In this document: piece after piece, positions 40,023 through 50,267 of the stretch
Layout: each line of letters begins with the position of its first letter
Numbering within the stretch: position 1 is the stretch's first letter
Assembly (NCBI RefSeq): GCF_016595235.1
Contig: NZ_JAENHL010000006.1
Location: 1,240,001 to 1,304,000 of the forward strand
Reading direction: 5' to 3'
DNA from: Taklimakanibacter albus
Lineage (GTDB): Bacteria; Pseudomonadota; Alphaproteobacteria; Rhizobiales; Aestuariivirgaceae
Length of the DNA: 64,000 nucleotides
Translations under genes and position numbers: made by a program
The notes under the pieces: model-generated
Databases searched by the model: none
What the model was told of the DNA's origin: nothing
Seen by the model: only the letters and a program-made list of their open reading frames with translations

Positions 40023-43000
40023 GCTGCCAGCTTGACCAGCTGGGTCATGATCTGACGGGAGCCCTTGAGGCGTTCCTCCGGCGTGTTCCAGCTGCGCATG
40101 ATCACCAGCTTCATGTCTGCCGGGCGCAGTTTCGCCAGCGATCCCTGCCCGGTAATCCATTCGACGAGCTTCTTCGGATTGGCGAACTGATCGCCCCGGA
40201 AGCCGATCACCGCCCCCTTCGGCCCGGCATCGACGCTCGCCACATTGGCCTTGCGGCACAGAAGCTTGATCGAGACGACATCGAGTAAATGTTTCACCTC
40301 TTCCGGGACACGCCCGAACCGGTCATGCAGCTCGGCGCCGAAGGCTTCGAGATCGGTCTCCTCCTGGAGATCGGCGAGCCGGCGATACAACCCCAAGCGC
40401 AGTTGCAGATCCGGCACATAGGGCTCGGGGATGAGAACCGAGGTGCCGATATTGATCTGCGGCGACCAGGTGCCTTCGGCCTCGAGCGTCTCTTCGCCGG
40501 TGCGCAATTTGGCCACCGCCTCTTCGAGCATCGTCTGATAGAGCTCGTAGCCCACTTCCTTCACATGGCCCGACTGCTCGTCGCCAAGCAGATTGCCGGC
40601 GCCGCGGATATCGAGATCGTGGCTCGCCAGCGTGAAGCCGGCGCCCAGTGAATCGAGCGACTGCAGTACCTTGAGGCGCTTCTCCGCCGCCGCGGTCAGC
40701 GTGCGGTTGGCTTGTGTCGTCAGCAGCGCATAAGCGCGCTGTTTGGAGCGCCCGACGCGGCCGCGGATCTGATAGAGCTGGGCCAGGCCGAACATGTCGG
40801 CGCGATGCACGATCAGCGTGTTGGCGGTCGGAATGTCGAGGCCGGATTCGACGATGGTGGTCGAGAGCAGCACATCGAACTTGCGGTCATAGAAGCCGCT
40901 CATGATGTCTTCGAGCTCGGTCGGCGCCATGCGGCCATGGGCGGTGCGGAATTTTATCTCCGGTACATGGTTGCGCAGGAAGTCCGCCTGCTCCTCGAGA
41001 TCGGAGACGCGCGGACAGACATAGAAGCTCTGGCCGCCGCGGAAATGCTCGCGCAGCAGGGACTCGCGGATGACCACCGGATCGAAGGGCGAAATATAGG
41101 TCCTGACCGCCAGGCGATCGAGCGGCGGCGTGGTGATGAGCGAAAGCTCGCGCACGCCCGACAGAGCGAGCTGCAAGGTGCGCGGGATCGGCGTCGCGGT
41201 CAGCGTCAGCACATGCACATTGGCGCGGAGTTCTTTGAGCCGCTCCTTGTGCTTGACGCCGAAATGCTGCTCCTCGTCGATGATGAGAAGCCCCAGATCG
41301 CGGAACTTGACGCTGTCGGCCAGGAGCGCGTGGGTGCCGACCACGATGTCGATCTCGCCCTTGGCGAGACCGTCCCTGACCGCCTCGATCTCCTTGCGCC
41401 CGACAAGGCGCGAAGCCTGGGCAAGCCTCAACGGCAGGCCCTGGAAGCGCTGCGAGAAGGTGGCGAAATGCTGGCGCGACAACAACGTCGTCGGTACCAC
41501 CACCGCCACCTGCTTGCCGTTCATCGCCGCGACGAAAGCGGTGCGCAGCGCCACTTCGGTCTTGCCGAAGCCGACATCGCCGCAGATGAGCCGGTCCATC
41601 GGGCGGCCCTTCTGCAGGTCTTCCAAGGTCGCCTCGATGGCGGCAAGCTGGTCTTCGGTCTCCTCATAGGGGAACCGGGCGCAGAATTCGTCATAGAGCC
41701 CATCGGGCGGCGGCAGGACTTCGCCGGGCTTCAGCTCGCGCGCCGCCGCGGTCTTGATCAGATTCTCGGCGATCTCGCGGATGCGCTCCTTGAGCTTCGC
41801 TTTCTTGGCCTGCCACGCGCCGCCGCCGAGGCGATCGAGCTGGGCGCCCTCCTCGTCCGAGCCATAGCGCGACAGGAGTTCGATATTCTCGACGGGGAGG
41901 AACAGCCGGTCATTGCCGGCATACATGATGAACAGGCAGTCATGCGGCGCGCCCTGCACCTCGATGGTCTTGAGGCCCTCGAAGCGGCCAAGACCGTGAT
42001 CGACATGGACGACGAGATCGCCCGGCGCCAGCGCTGACAGCTCCGAAATGAAATCGGCGGCCTTCTTGGCCTTGCGGCCACGCCTGACCAGGCGGTCGCC
42101 CAATATGTCCTGCTCGGACAAGATCGCGAGATCGCTCGTCTCGAAGCCGGCCTCGAGCCCCAACACGATGATGCTGACGATGTCCTTGGGCCGCTTCTTG
42201 ACCCCGGCCCAGTCCGCCGCTTGCGCCAGCGGCGACACGTCGTGATCGCGCAGGATGGTTTCGAGGCGTTCGGCCGAGCCTTCCGACCAGGTGGCGATGA
42301 CCACCTGCTTGCCGGCGGTCCTGAGCGCATTGGCGTGCCCGCGCACCGCCTCATAGACATTGGCGCCGGCCTCGGCGCGCTCGGCGGCGAAGCTCCGCCC
42401 CTGCTTGCCGCCCATCGACAGCACCGGCGCGTTGGCGCTTTCCGGCGTCTCGAACGGCGTGAAGGCGAGCACGGATCGGTCGGCGAGAAGCTCGGTCCAT
42501 TGCTGTTGCGTAAGATAGAGCGCGTCCGGCTTCATCGGCTTGTAAGGCGCCGCGCCGAAAGTCTCCTGGGTCAGGGCTTCCCGCCGCGCGTCATAGAATT
42601 CGGCGATCTGATCGAGCCTCGCGGTGATCGCCTCGTCGGCCGAATGATCGAGCGACACGGCGCCGTCGCGCGCATGGTCGAAGATCGTTTCCAGCCGCTC
42701 ATGGAAGAGCGGCAACCAGTGCTCCATTCCCTGGTAGCGCCGGCCACTGGTGACCGATTCATAGAGCGGGTCGTTGATGTCGAGCCCGCCAAAGGCCGCC
42801 GCATAGGAGATGCGGAAACGGCCGATCGATTCGGGGGTGAGCAGCACTTCGCTGGCCGGATGCAGCACCAGCGAGCGCAGCGTGCCGGTGGAGCGCTGCG
42901 ACTGCGGATCGAAGCGGCGCACCGATTCGAGCGCATCGCCGAAGAAATCGAGCCGGACCGGCCCCTCGGCCCCCGGCGGATAGATATCGATGATGCCGCC

Positions 43001-43507
43001 ACGGACGGCGAAATCGCCGGCATCGACCACGGTCCCGGTGCGCGAATAGCCGTTGTGCTGCAGGAAGAGCTGCAGCTTCTCGGTATCGACATACTGGCCG
43101 GGCGCGGCGGAGAAGGTCGTCTCGGCGATCACGCGGCCTTCCGGCAGGCGCTGCAACACCGCATTGACGCTGGTCAGCAGGATGCGCGGCGCCTTGGTGG
43201 GAACGGCGAGCGCCGCCAGCGCCGCGAGGCGGCGCGCCACCACATTGGCGGCCGGCGACACGCGGTCGTAAGGCAGGCAGTCCCAGGCCGGAAACGAGAT
43301 CACCTCGACATCTGGGGCGAAGAACGCCAAAGCCTCGGCGAGGCTCGCCATGCGCTGGTCGTCGAGCGCCACATGGACGAGCGGCTTGCCCTTGAGAAGC
43401 CGCGCCGCCTCGGCGGCCGCCATCGCATCGAGGCCTTCGAGCACTCCCGATAAGATGGTGCGCCCGGACATAGCCAGGCGTTCGGTGAGGCGTTTGCTGT
43501 CGATCAT
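40019..43507 (-). CDS. mfd: Transcription-repair coupling factor Mfd
   Basis: An 1162-residue ATP-dependent translocase that removes RNA polymerase stalled at lesions and recruits UvrA. The N-terminal UvrB-like part comes first; the RNA polymerase-interacting (CarD-like) domain is near 490 (LVVHVDHGLGRFEG); the RecG-like motor has Walker A CGDVGFGKTEV near 642 and DEEQ (IDEEQHFG) near 742, then motif VI QIRGRVGRS. The C-terminal TRCF domain is complete, so the protein looks intact. The first codon overlaps the sdhE stop (ATGA). Confidence 0.96.
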   Translation of the reverse strand: MIDSKRLTERLAMSGRTILSGVLEGLDAMAAAEAARLLKGKPLVHVALDDQRMASLAEALAFFAPDVEVISFPAWDCLPYDRVSPAANVVARRLAALAALAVPTKAPRILLTSVNAVLQRLPEGRVIAETTFSAAPGQYVDTEKLQLFLQHNGYSRTGTVVDAGDFAVRGGIIDIYPPGAEGPVRLDFFGDALESVRRFDPQSQRSTGTLRSLVLHPASEVLLTPESIGRFRISYAAAFGGLDINDPLYESVTSGRRYQGMEHWLPLFHERLETIFDHARDGAVSLDHSADEAITARLDQIAEFYDARREALTQETFGAAPYKPMKPDALYLTQQQWTELLADRSVLAFTPFETPESANAPVLSMGGKQGRSFAAERAEAGANVYEAVRGHANALRTAGKQVVIATWSEGSAERLETILRDHDVSPLAQAADWAGVKKRPKDIVSIIVLGLEAGFETSDLAILSEQDILGDRLVRRGRKAKKAADFISELSALAPGDLVVHVDHGLGRFEGLKTIEVQGAPHDCLFIMYAGNDRLFLPVENIELLSRYGSDEEGAQLDRLGGGAWQAKKAKLKERIREIAENLIKTAAARELKPGEVLPPPDGLYDEFCARFPYEETEDQLAAIEATLEDLQKGRPMDRLICGDVGFGKTEVALRTAFVAAMNGKQVAVVVPTTLLSRQHFATFSQRFQGLPLRLAQASRLVGRKEIEAVRDGLAKGEIDIVVGTHALLADSVKFRDLGLLIIDEEQHFGVKHKERLKELRANVHVLTLTATPIPRTLQLALSGVRELSLITTPPLDRLAVRTYISPFDPVVIRESLLREHFRGGQSFYVCPRVSDLEEQADFLRNHVPEIKFRTAHGRMAPTELEDIMSGFYDRKFDVLLSTTIVESGLDIPTANTLIVHRADMFGLAQLYQIRGRVGRSKQRAYALLTTQANRTLTAAAEKRLKVLQSLDSLGAGFTLASHDLDIRGAGNLLGDEQSGHVKEVGYELYQTMLEEAVAKLRTGEETLEAEGTWSPQINIGTSVLIPEPYVPDLQLRLGLYRRLADLQEETDLEAFGAELHDRFGRVPEEVKHLLDVVSIKLLCRKANVASVDAGPKGAVIGFRGDQFANPKKLVEWITGQGSLAKLRPADMKLVIMRSWNTPEERLKGSRQIMTQLVKLAA

Positions 43508-43770
43508 GGTCGGTAGGTCAGTAGCGCCTTGAGGGTTGGCGTCGCATAGGACTGCGGAACCGGTATTTCACCCAGGAGCCAGCTCATCAATTCCGGGTCC
43601 GGCAGATCGATGAGGGTTTCGAGCTCATCGAGCTCGGCGGCGCTGAACTTATCCAGACGGGAACGCACGAAACCACCCAACAGCATGTCCAGCTCGCGCG
43701 TGCCGCGATGGCTGGCGCGCCAGAGGAGCCGCTTGCGGCGGGTCTCGGTTGTCTCCGGAAGGGTGGTCAT
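43504..43770 (-). CDS. sdhE: FAD assembly factor SdhE
   Basis: An 88-residue helical protein. The RGxxE motif (SHRGTRELD, residues about 20-28) and the region LDELETLIDLPDPELMSWLLG match SdhE/SDH5, which helps attach FAD covalently to succinate dehydrogenase flavoprotein. It overlaps the mfd start by four bases (ATGA), the usual order in Alphaproteobacteria, and is divergent from recG. Confidence 0.92.
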   Translation of the reverse strand: MTTLPETTETRRKRLLWRASHRGTRELDMLLGGFVRSRLDKFSAAELDELETLIDLPDPELMSWLLGEIPVPQSYATPTLKALLTYRP

Positions 43771-43846
43771 GGGCCGCCCTGCTTAGCGGCTGGCAGGGCC
43801 TAGCGCAATGACTTGCGCGAAGCCCTCCTAATCGTGAAATTGGGGC

Positions 43847-45958
43847 ATGCGTCCGCCTCGCCTCAATCCCCTGTTCGCCAGCGCCACCAGCCTCAAGGGC
43901 ATCGGGCCCAAGCTCGACAAGGTGCTCGCCAAATTGCTGCGCCCTGCCGCACCGGCAAATTCGCCGGCGCGCATCGTCGATCTCCTGTTCCATCTGCCTT
44001 CCGGCCTGATCGACCGACGCGAAAGGCCGAAGCTCGACGCTTTGCCCGAAAAGGGCATCGTCACGGTCGAGGTGACGGTCGGCAAGCATCGCTCGCCGCC
44101 GCCGCATCTGAAGCGCCTGCCCTACCGGGTCGACTGTTTCGACGACACCGGTACGCTGACCTTGGTGTTCTTCCACGCTTTCGCCGATCACCTGCAGCGG
44201 CTGCTGCCGCCGGGCGAGACGCGTTTCGTCTCGGGCGCCGTCGACTGGTTCCAGGGCTCGCCGCAGATCGCCCATCCCGATCACGTCGTCTCGGCCGATG
44301 AATTCGCCAAGATGCCGCTGATCGAGCCGGTCTATCCGATGACCGCCGGGCTATCGCCAAAAATCCTCGGCCGGGCGATGCGGGCGGGCCTCGAGCAGTT
44401 GCCCGAGCTTCCCGAATGGCAGGACCTGGCCTGGCTGCGCAAGAAGGACTGGCCCGATTTCGTCTCGTCCTTGCGCAAGCTGCACCAGCCTGAGACGCAT
44501 GAGGATCTCGCGCTCACCAGACCGGAACACATGCGGCTCGCTTATGACGAGCTTCTCGCCAATCAGCTCGCTCTGTCGCTGGTGCGCAAGCATATGAAGC
44601 GCAAGGCCGGGCGGCAGCTTCCCGGCACCGGCGACATCCGCGCCCGCATCGTGGCGGCGCTGCCCTATTCGCTCACGGCCTCGCAGCAGTCCTCGCTCGC
44701 CGAGATCCTGCGCGACATGGCGGCGCCCGAGCGCATGCTGCGCCTGCTGCAGGGCGATGTCGGCTCCGGCAAGACGGTGGTGGCGGTGCTGGCGCTGGCG
44801 GCGGCGGTCGAATCCGGCACGCAAGGCGCTCTTATGGTGCCGACCGAAATCCTGGCGCGCCAGCATTTCGCGACGCTGACGCCGCTCTGCGCGCGCGCCG
44901 GCTTGCGCCTCGCTCTCCTCACCGGTCGCGAAAAAGGCCGCACCCGCGACGACCTCCTGGCGGCGCTCGCCGCAGGCGAGATCGATATTCTCGTCGGCAC
45001 CCACGCTCTGTTCCAGGACGACGTCGCCTTCCATGATCTGGGCCTCGTCGTCATCGACGAGCAGCATCGCTTCGGCGTGCATCAGCGCCTGGCGCTGCAG
45101 GCCAAGGCGCAGGACGCCGATCTCCTGGTCATGACCGCGACGCCGATCCCACGCACTCTGGCGCTCACCGTCTATGGCGACATGGATGTGTCGAAGCTCA
45201 CCGAGAAACCGGCCGGGCGCCAGCCGGTCGACACGCGCGTCATGCCGTCCGAGCGCATGGACGAAGTCATCGACGGCCTGCGCCGGCTTCTCGCCAATAA
45301 TGGCCGCGCTTATTGGATCTGCCCGCTGGTCGAGGAAAGCGAGCTCGTCGACCTCGCCGCCGCCGAGGATCGCGCCAAGGCACTGGCCGAGACCTTCCCG
45401 GGCCGCACCGGCCTCGTCCATGGCCGCATGAAGGCGGCCGAGAAGGACGCCGCCATGGCGCGCTTCAAATCGGGTGAGATCGGGGTTCTCGTCTCGACCA
45501 CGGTGGTCGAGGTCGGCGTCGACGTGCCGGAAGCGACCGTGATGGTCATCGAGAATGCCGAGCGCTTCGGCTTGGCCCAGCTGCATCAATTGCGCGGCCG
45601 TGTCGGACGCGGCACCGGCAAGTCGACCTGTCTGCTGCTCTATCAGGGCAAGCTCGGCGAGACCGCCAAGGCCCGCCTCACCATCATGCGCGAGACGGAG
45701 GACGGCTTCCGCATCGCCGAAGAGGATCTGCGTCTGCGCGGCGCCGGCGAGATGCTGGGCACGCGCCAGGCCGGGCTTCCAGTGTTCAAGCTCGCCGACA
45801 TCGTCGAGCATGCCGACCTGCTCGCCGCCGCCCGCGACGATGCCGGCCTCATACTGGCGCGCGATCCCAATCTCGCAACCCCGCGCGGCGACGCCTTGCG
45901 ATCTCTGCTCTATTTATTCGAACGTGATGATGCGGTGCGGCTGATTTCGGCAGGCTGA
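43847..45958 (+). CDS. recG: ATP-dependent DNA helicase RecG
   Basis: A 703-residue branch-migration helicase. The N-terminal wedge OB domain is at about 60-150 ([19 protein letters not shown]). Walker [15 protein letters not shown] is near 302, DEQH ([10 protein letters not shown]) near 402, [12 protein letters not shown] near 428 and [13 protein letters not shown] near 583, followed by the usual C-terminal TRG-type motif region. It acts on stalled replication forks and recombination intermediates. It is divergent from the sdhE-mfd operon. Confidence 0.95.
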   Translation: MRPPRLNPLFASATSLKGIGPKLDKVLAKLLRPAAPANSPARIVDLLFHLPSGLIDRRERPKLDALPEKGIVTVEVTVGKHRSPPPHLKRLPYRVDCFDDTGTLTLVFFHAFADHLQRLLPPGETRFVSGAVDWFQGSPQIAHPDHVVSADEFAKMPLIEPVYPMTAGLSPKILGRAMRAGLEQLPELPEWQDLAWLRKKDWPDFVSSLRKLHQPETHEDLALTRPEHMRLAYDELLANQLALSLVRKHMKRKAGRQLPGTGDIRARIVAALPYSLTASQQSSLAEILRDMAAPERMLRLLQGDVGSGKTVVAVLALAAAVESGTQGALMVPTEILARQHFATLTPLCARAGLRLALLTGREKGRTRDDLLAALAAGEIDILVGTHALFQDDVAFHDLGLVVIDEQHRFGVHQRLALQAKAQDADLLVMTATPIPRTLALTVYGDMDVSKLTEKPAGRQPVDTRVMPSERMDEVIDGLRRLLANNGRAYWICPLVEESELVDLAAAEDRAKALAETFPGRTGLVHGRMKAAEKDAAMARFKSGEIGVLVSTTVVEVGVDVPEATVMVIENAERFGLAQLHQLRGRVGRGTGKSTCLLLYQGKLGETAKARLTIMRETEDGFRIAEEDLRLRGAGEMLGTRQAGLPVFKLADIVEHADLLAAARDDAGLILARDPNLATPRGDALRSLLYLFERDDAVRLISAG

Positions 45959-45967
45959 GCGGAAACC

Positions 45968-46744
45968 CTAATCCTCAGTGCCGGTCTTCTTCTCCGGCAT
46001 CTGCAGGAGACGCTGCGCCATGTCCTGGTTGATATTGGCGGAGACCGTGCGCACCTGCTCGCTGCCTTCCGGGAAGACGAGGCCCATCGAGATCACCATC
46101 TTGGCGGCGTCCTCGACCGGCATGTCGATGATGCGCACGTCGCTCACATCGACGAAATAGACATAGCCGGAGGTCGGGTTGGGCGTGGTCGAGATATAGA
46201 CCGCATACATCTGGCGGCCGGGCTCGAGCCCGATCTGCCCGCCATCGACTTCCCGCGACACGAAGACCAGCGAATATATGCCTTTGCGTGGCCATTCGAT
46301 GAGGCCGACATTGCGGAAGCTGGCGCCCGATTGCGAGAACAGCGTCTCGAAGATCTGCTTGGTGCCTTTGTAGACCGAGCGCACAACGGGCGTACGGTTG
46401 AGGAGCCGGTCCCAGAAGGCGAGGATCGTACGGCCGACGAGATTGGCGGCGAGCGCCCCGATGAGCGTGATGCCGAGCAGTGCGAAGATGAGGCCGATCC
46501 CGGGAATGCGGAACGGCAGGTAATGGCCGGGATCGAGCACGACCGGGATGAGCGGCCTCAGCCAAGCATCGAACAAGGTTACGAACCAGTAAGATGCCCA
46601 AAGCGTGATGGCGATGGGCGCCGTGACGACGATACCGGTCAGAAAATAGGTCCTGAGCTTGGCGCCGAAGGAACTTGACGTTACCGGTGCCGGCTTGGGC
46701 TCATCGGACATGTTCTGGGGTGAGGACATTTCCCTTTTGTGCAT
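45968..46744 (-). CDS. DUF502 family membrane protein
   Basis: A 258-residue protein with two N-terminal transmembrane helices (residues about 33-60 and 85-108: YFLTGIVVTAPIAITLWASY and GIGLIFALLGITLIGALAAN) and a soluble domain ending in VEDAAKMVISMGLVFPEGSE. This is the DUF502 pattern; the function is not known. The starts at 46744, 46729 and 46711 are all possible; none has a decisive ribosome-binding site. It is convergent with recG. Confidence 0.82.
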   Translation of the reverse strand: MHKREMSSPQNMSDEPKPAPVTSSSFGAKLRTYFLTGIVVTAPIAITLWASYWFVTLFDAWLRPLIPVVLDPGHYLPFRIPGIGLIFALLGITLIGALAANLVGRTILAFWDRLLNRTPVVRSVYKGTKQIFETLFSQSGASFRNVGLIEWPRKGIYSLVFVSREVDGGQIGLEPGRQMYAVYISTTPNPTSGYVYFVDVSDVRIIDMPVEDAAKMVISMGLVFPEGSEQVRTVSANINQDMAQRLLQMPEKKTGTED

Positions 46745-46785
46745 GACCCCAAGGTCTTGCGCAAGCAGGGACCGCCCTCACCTCA

Positions 46786-46897
46786 GCGCGGGATGCGAAA
46801 AAGTGGATACCGGTTTTTCGCGAGAATCCCGCGCCAACACTCAAGAATCGATCACGTTTATGAGTTTGGATCGGATCGATCCAAACTCATCGTGATC
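46786..46897. repeat. Two-hairpin intergenic repeat
   Basis: Hairpin 1: GCGCGGGAT (46786-46794) with ATCCCGCGC (46826-46834), inner GAAAAAGTGGATACCGGTTTTTC core. Hairpin 2: GATCACG (46850-46856) with CGTGATC (46891-46897), inner TGAGTTTGGATC (46861-46872) with GATCCAAACTCA (46878-46889). The same two-part design is found at 51655-51764. Confidence 0.8.
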
Positions 46898-46914
46898 TAG
46901 AGATCACGGAAGCG

Positions 46915-48309
46915 TTATGAGTCGATCTTGCTGACGAAGCAGGTGACACCGCGCGACTTGAGCTTGCCGCAGGCCGACTGGGCGTCCGACTGCGAGTCGA
47001 AGCCGCCGAGCCGCAGGCGGTAATAGACGCCCTTCTTGCCGAGATCGGCGCGCACCACGACGGGCTTCATGTCATTGAGCGCCTTGTGACGGGCCTTGAG
47101 CTTGTCCCAGGTTCCCCAGGCGAGCTTCTCGTCACGCGCCGACGACAGCTGGACCGACCAGCCGGTGAGCTGGACATCGCTGCTCTGCGTCGCGGGTTCG
47201 GCCGCCTGCTCCTCGGTGGCCGGCGCCGTATCGGTGGTCGCGGGTTCGGGCAATGCCTCGACCGCGACGATCTGCTCGACCGGCTTCGCTTCAACCGGCT
47301 TGGACTCGACCGCCTTGGCCGCCGGCTTCGCTTCATTGGGCTCCGGAATGGCGTCGGCCTGGATCGTATAACCCGAATTGGCGGGCTCGACATCCGACAC
47401 CGGCTCGGCGGACGCCATTTGCGGGCCATCCTCGGGCGGAATGCGGTCGGAGATTTCCTTCACCGGCTTGACCGGAACCGCCTTGACCATCTGTACCGGC
47501 AGGTCGCCGACGAGCTGCATCGGCGGCTTGACGGCCTCAGGCAGTGTATCCTTGCGCACGACCTGCTCGGGCGAGGTCGTGATCGACGCGGTGATCAGGC
47601 CGGCGTCGGGCTGGACGGCCGCATCGGCGACCGCCGGCAGAGCGCCCAAGGCGGCGAGCTTGGTGCGCGCCGGCTCGAAATTCGGATTGATCGCGATCGC
47701 GTTGTTGAGCGCCGCCTGCGCTTCCGGCATGCGGTGCAGCTGTTCAAAGGCAAGCCCCTCGCCGTAATAGACGAGGTGCGGCTGCGGATGCTTGAAGCGC
47801 AGCGCCTTTTCGTAATCGCTCAGTGCAAAGAGGAGTTGGCCGCTCTCGCGCAGCACATTGCCGCGCAGATAATAGGCGTGCGAGAATTCCGGATCGAGGA
47901 ACAGAGCGCTGGTGAAGTCCTCGATGGCGAGTACCGGGTGCTTGAGCTTCTGCTGCGACAACCCGCGATTATAGAGTGCGGTGGCGCGCAATTTGCCGCT
48001 CATCGCATCCACTCTGAGGGCGGCGGTATAATCATCGACCGCGCGGGAATGATCGCCCGCCTGCTGATAGGCGTAGCCCCGGTTGATCAGCGCGTTGGCC
48101 AGCTGCTCAGGACCAAGATCGCGGGCTTCGATCGCCGCCGAATAACCGGCGATCGCCGTCTGCGTATCTCCGGCCTGGAGCGCGGTGCGCGCCGCCGCCG
48201 AAAGACTGGTGGATGAATTCTGGTTCGTGGCAATTGTGCCGCCCACCGCCGCAGGCGCGGCAAGAAAAACGGCACATACACTCACAAGCAATACTGACCG
48301 GACTCTCAT
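46915..48309 (-). CDS. TPR and SPOR domain exported protein
   Basis: A 464-residue protein. An N-terminal signal peptide (VRSVLLVSVCAVFLAAPAA) is followed by about five TPR units (residues about 35-220), a long Pro/Glu/Ala-rich low-complexity linker (about 240-380) and a C-terminal SPOR domain (about 385-464: VQLSSARDEKLAWGTWDKL, RLRLGGFDSQSDAQSACGKL). SPOR domains bind denuded peptidoglycan glycans at the septum, so a periplasmic cell-envelope role is likely. It is monocistronic, preceded by about 130 bases without a gene. Confidence 0.85.
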   Translation of the reverse strand: MRVRSVLLVSVCAVFLAAPAAVGGTIATNQNSSTSLSAAARTALQAGDTQTAIAGYSAAIEARDLGPEQLANALINRGYAYQQAGDHSRAVDDYTAALRVDAMSGKLRATALYNRGLSQQKLKHPVLAIEDFTSALFLDPEFSHAYYLRGNVLRESGQLLFALSDYEKALRFKHPQPHLVYYGEGLAFEQLHRMPEAQAALNNAIAINPNFEPARTKLAALGALPAVADAAVQPDAGLITASITTSPEQVVRKDTLPEAVKPPMQLVGDLPVQMVKAVPVKPVKEISDRIPPEDGPQMASAEPVSDVEPANSGYTIQADAIPEPNEAKPAAKAVESKPVEAKPVEQIVAVEALPEPATTDTAPATEEQAAEPATQSSDVQLTGWSVQLSSARDEKLAWGTWDKLKARHKALNDMKPVVVRADLGKKGVYYRLRLGGFDSQSDAQSACGKLKSRGVTCFVSKIDS

Positions 48310-48439
48310 GAGGACTGAGAGTGGCTGATTAAGGTTAAAGCTTAGCTAAAAGGCGCCCGATCGGAAGAAGTGGCTTTGAGCCTGTTAACATTAAGATTTC
48401 GGTCATAATTATCGCCTCAGGACGACGGCGGCCGCAGGC

Positions 48440-50266
48440 CTATTCGACCGTCACCGACTTCGCCAGGTTGCGCGGCTGGTCCACATCCGTGCCCATGAAA
48501 ACGGCCGCGTGATAGGCCAGAAGCTGGACCGGCAGGGCATAGAGCAAGGGGCTCAATATGCTATGCGCCCTGGGCACCCGGATGCGCTGGAAGGTCCGCT
48601 GGCCATGCGCCTCGAGCCCCTCGTCGTCGGTCAAGAGAACGATCTTGCCGCCTCTTGCCGCCACCTCCTCCATATTGGAGACGGTCTTGTCGAAGAGGTC
48701 GTCGCGCGGCGCGATGACGATGACCGGCACATTCTCGTCGATGAGCGCGATCGGCCCGTGCTTCAGCTCGCCCGCCGCATAACCTTCGGCGTGGATATAG
48801 GAAATTTCCTTGAGCTTGAGGGCGCCTTCGAGGGCGATCGGGTAATTCACCCCGCGGCCCAGATAGAGCACGTCCTGGGCATGCGCCACTTCGCGCGCCA
48901 CATCGGCGATATGTTTCTCTTCCTTCAGGATCTCGGCCATATGGCGCGGCGCCTCGATCAGTGCACCGATCAATTCGCGCTCCTGCTCGCGGGTGATGGC
49001 GCCCCGCGCTTTGGCGGCGGCGACCGCCAGGGCCGCCAGCACGGTGAGCTGGCAGGTGAAGGCCTTGGTCGAGGCGACGCCGATCTCGGGCCCCGCATAG
49101 GTGAAGATGGCGGCGTCCGCCTCGCGCGCGATGGTCGAGCCCGGCACATTGACGAGCGCCACGGTCTCCTGGCCCTGCGACTTGCAGTAGCGCAGCGCCG
49201 CCAGCGTGTCGGCGGTCTCGCCCGACTGCGAAATGACGATCGCCGCGCCGTTCTTCGGCATCGGCGCCTCGCGATAGCGGAATTCAGACGCGATATCGAC
49301 CTCGGTCGGCAGCCGCGCATAACGCTCGAACCAGTATTTGGCCGTAAGGCCGGCGAGATAGGCGGTGCCGCAGGCGGTGATGGTGAGCCGGTCGAGCTTG
49401 GCGAAGTCGATCTTCACCTGCTCCGGCAGCCTCGCCGCGCGTTCGGAGAAATCGGCATATTCGGCGAGCGTGCGGCCGACCACTTCCGGCTGCTCGGCGA
49501 TCTCCTTGGCCATGAAATGCCGATGCTTGCCCTTGTCCGCCATGAAGGCCGAGGCTTGCGTGAAATTCATCGGCCGCTTGATCTTGGCGCCTTTGGCGTC
49601 ATGGATATCGAACGAATTGCGGGTCAGCACCACCCAGTCGCCGTCTTCGAGATAGGTCACCCGGTTGGTGAAGGGTGCGAGCGCAATGGCATCGGAGCCC
49701 AGATACATCTGTCCATCGCCATGGCCGACGGCGAGCGGCGCGCCCATGCGGGCGCCGATCATCAGGTCGTGCTCGCCCGAAAACAGGACGGCGAGCGCGA
49801 AGGCGCCTTCGAGCCGGCCCAGCACGTTGGCGACCGCCTCCTTGGGGGCCGAGCCCCTGGCGCGTTCGCGCGCGATCAGATGCGCCACCACCTCGGTGTC
49901 GGTCTGGGACGTGAAGACATAACCGTCCTTCTGCAGCTCGTCCTTCAGCGGCTTGAAGTTCTCGATGATGCCGTTATGCACGATGACGACATCGCCCGAG
50001 ACATGCGGATGCGCATTGGCCTCGTTGGGCACGCCATGGGTGGCCCAGCGTGTATGGCCGATGCCGGTCGTGCCCTTGATCTCCGTCGTCTTCAGCTTGT
50101 CTTCGAGATTGTGGAGCTTGCCGGGCGCCCGCAGCCTCTCGACCTTGCCGCCCTCGATCGTGGCGATGCCGGCTGAATCATAGCCACGATATTCGAGCCG
50201 CTTCAGCGCCTCAACGATGCTGCGCGCGACGGGCTCGCTGCCCAGGATTCCGACGATGCCACACAT
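48440..50266 (-). CDS. glmS: Glutamine-fructose-6-phosphate aminotransferase (isomerising) GlmS
   Basis: A 608-residue enzyme of UDP-GlcNAc synthesis. The glutaminase domain starts with MCGIVGILG, Cys2 being the N-terminal nucleophile; HTRWATHGVPNEANAHPH follows near 74. Two SIS domains (about 285-430 and 460-590) carry ISQSGETADTLAALR and the C-terminal DVDQPRNLAKSVTVE. It makes glucosamine-6-phosphate. It starts one base after the glmU stop, so the two enzymes of the pathway are in one operon. Confidence 0.95.
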   Translation of the reverse strand: MCGIVGILGSEPVARSIVEALKRLEYRGYDSAGIATIEGGKVERLRAPGKLHNLEDKLKTTEIKGTTGIGHTRWATHGVPNEANAHPHVSGDVVIVHNGIIENFKPLKDELQKDGYVFTSQTDTEVVAHLIARERARGSAPKEAVANVLGRLEGAFALAVLFSGEHDLMIGARMGAPLAVGHGDGQMYLGSDAIALAPFTNRVTYLEDGDWVVLTRNSFDIHDAKGAKIKRPMNFTQASAFMADKGKHRHFMAKEIAEQPEVVGRTLAEYADFSERAARLPEQVKIDFAKLDRLTITACGTAYLAGLTAKYWFERYARLPTEVDIASEFRYREAPMPKNGAAIVISQSGETADTLAALRYCKSQGQETVALVNVPGSTIAREADAAIFTYAGPEIGVASTKAFTCQLTVLAALAVAAAKARGAITREQERELIGALIEAPRHMAEILKEEKHIADVAREVAHAQDVLYLGRGVNYPIALEGALKLKEISYIHAEGYAAGELKHGPIALIDENVPVIVIAPRDDLFDKTVSNMEEVAARGGKIVLLTDDEGLEAHGQRTFQRIRVPRAHSILSPLLYALPVQLLAYHAAVFMGTDVDQPRNLAKSVTVE

Positions 50267-50267
50267 A

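Noticed and set aside
40712-42037. Plus-strand frame of 441 codons
   Set aside because: It is antisense to mfd. The His/Arg/Asp-rich composition without any domain is typical of the mirror frame of a GC-rich gene. The same applies to long mirror frames at 48509-50176, 23897-25285, 54229-55686 and 57992-59455.
48310-48439. glmS ribozyme or riboswitch near glmS
   Set aside because: This stretch lies at the 3' side of glmS, and glmS starts one base after glmU. No such RNA is expected in Proteobacteria.
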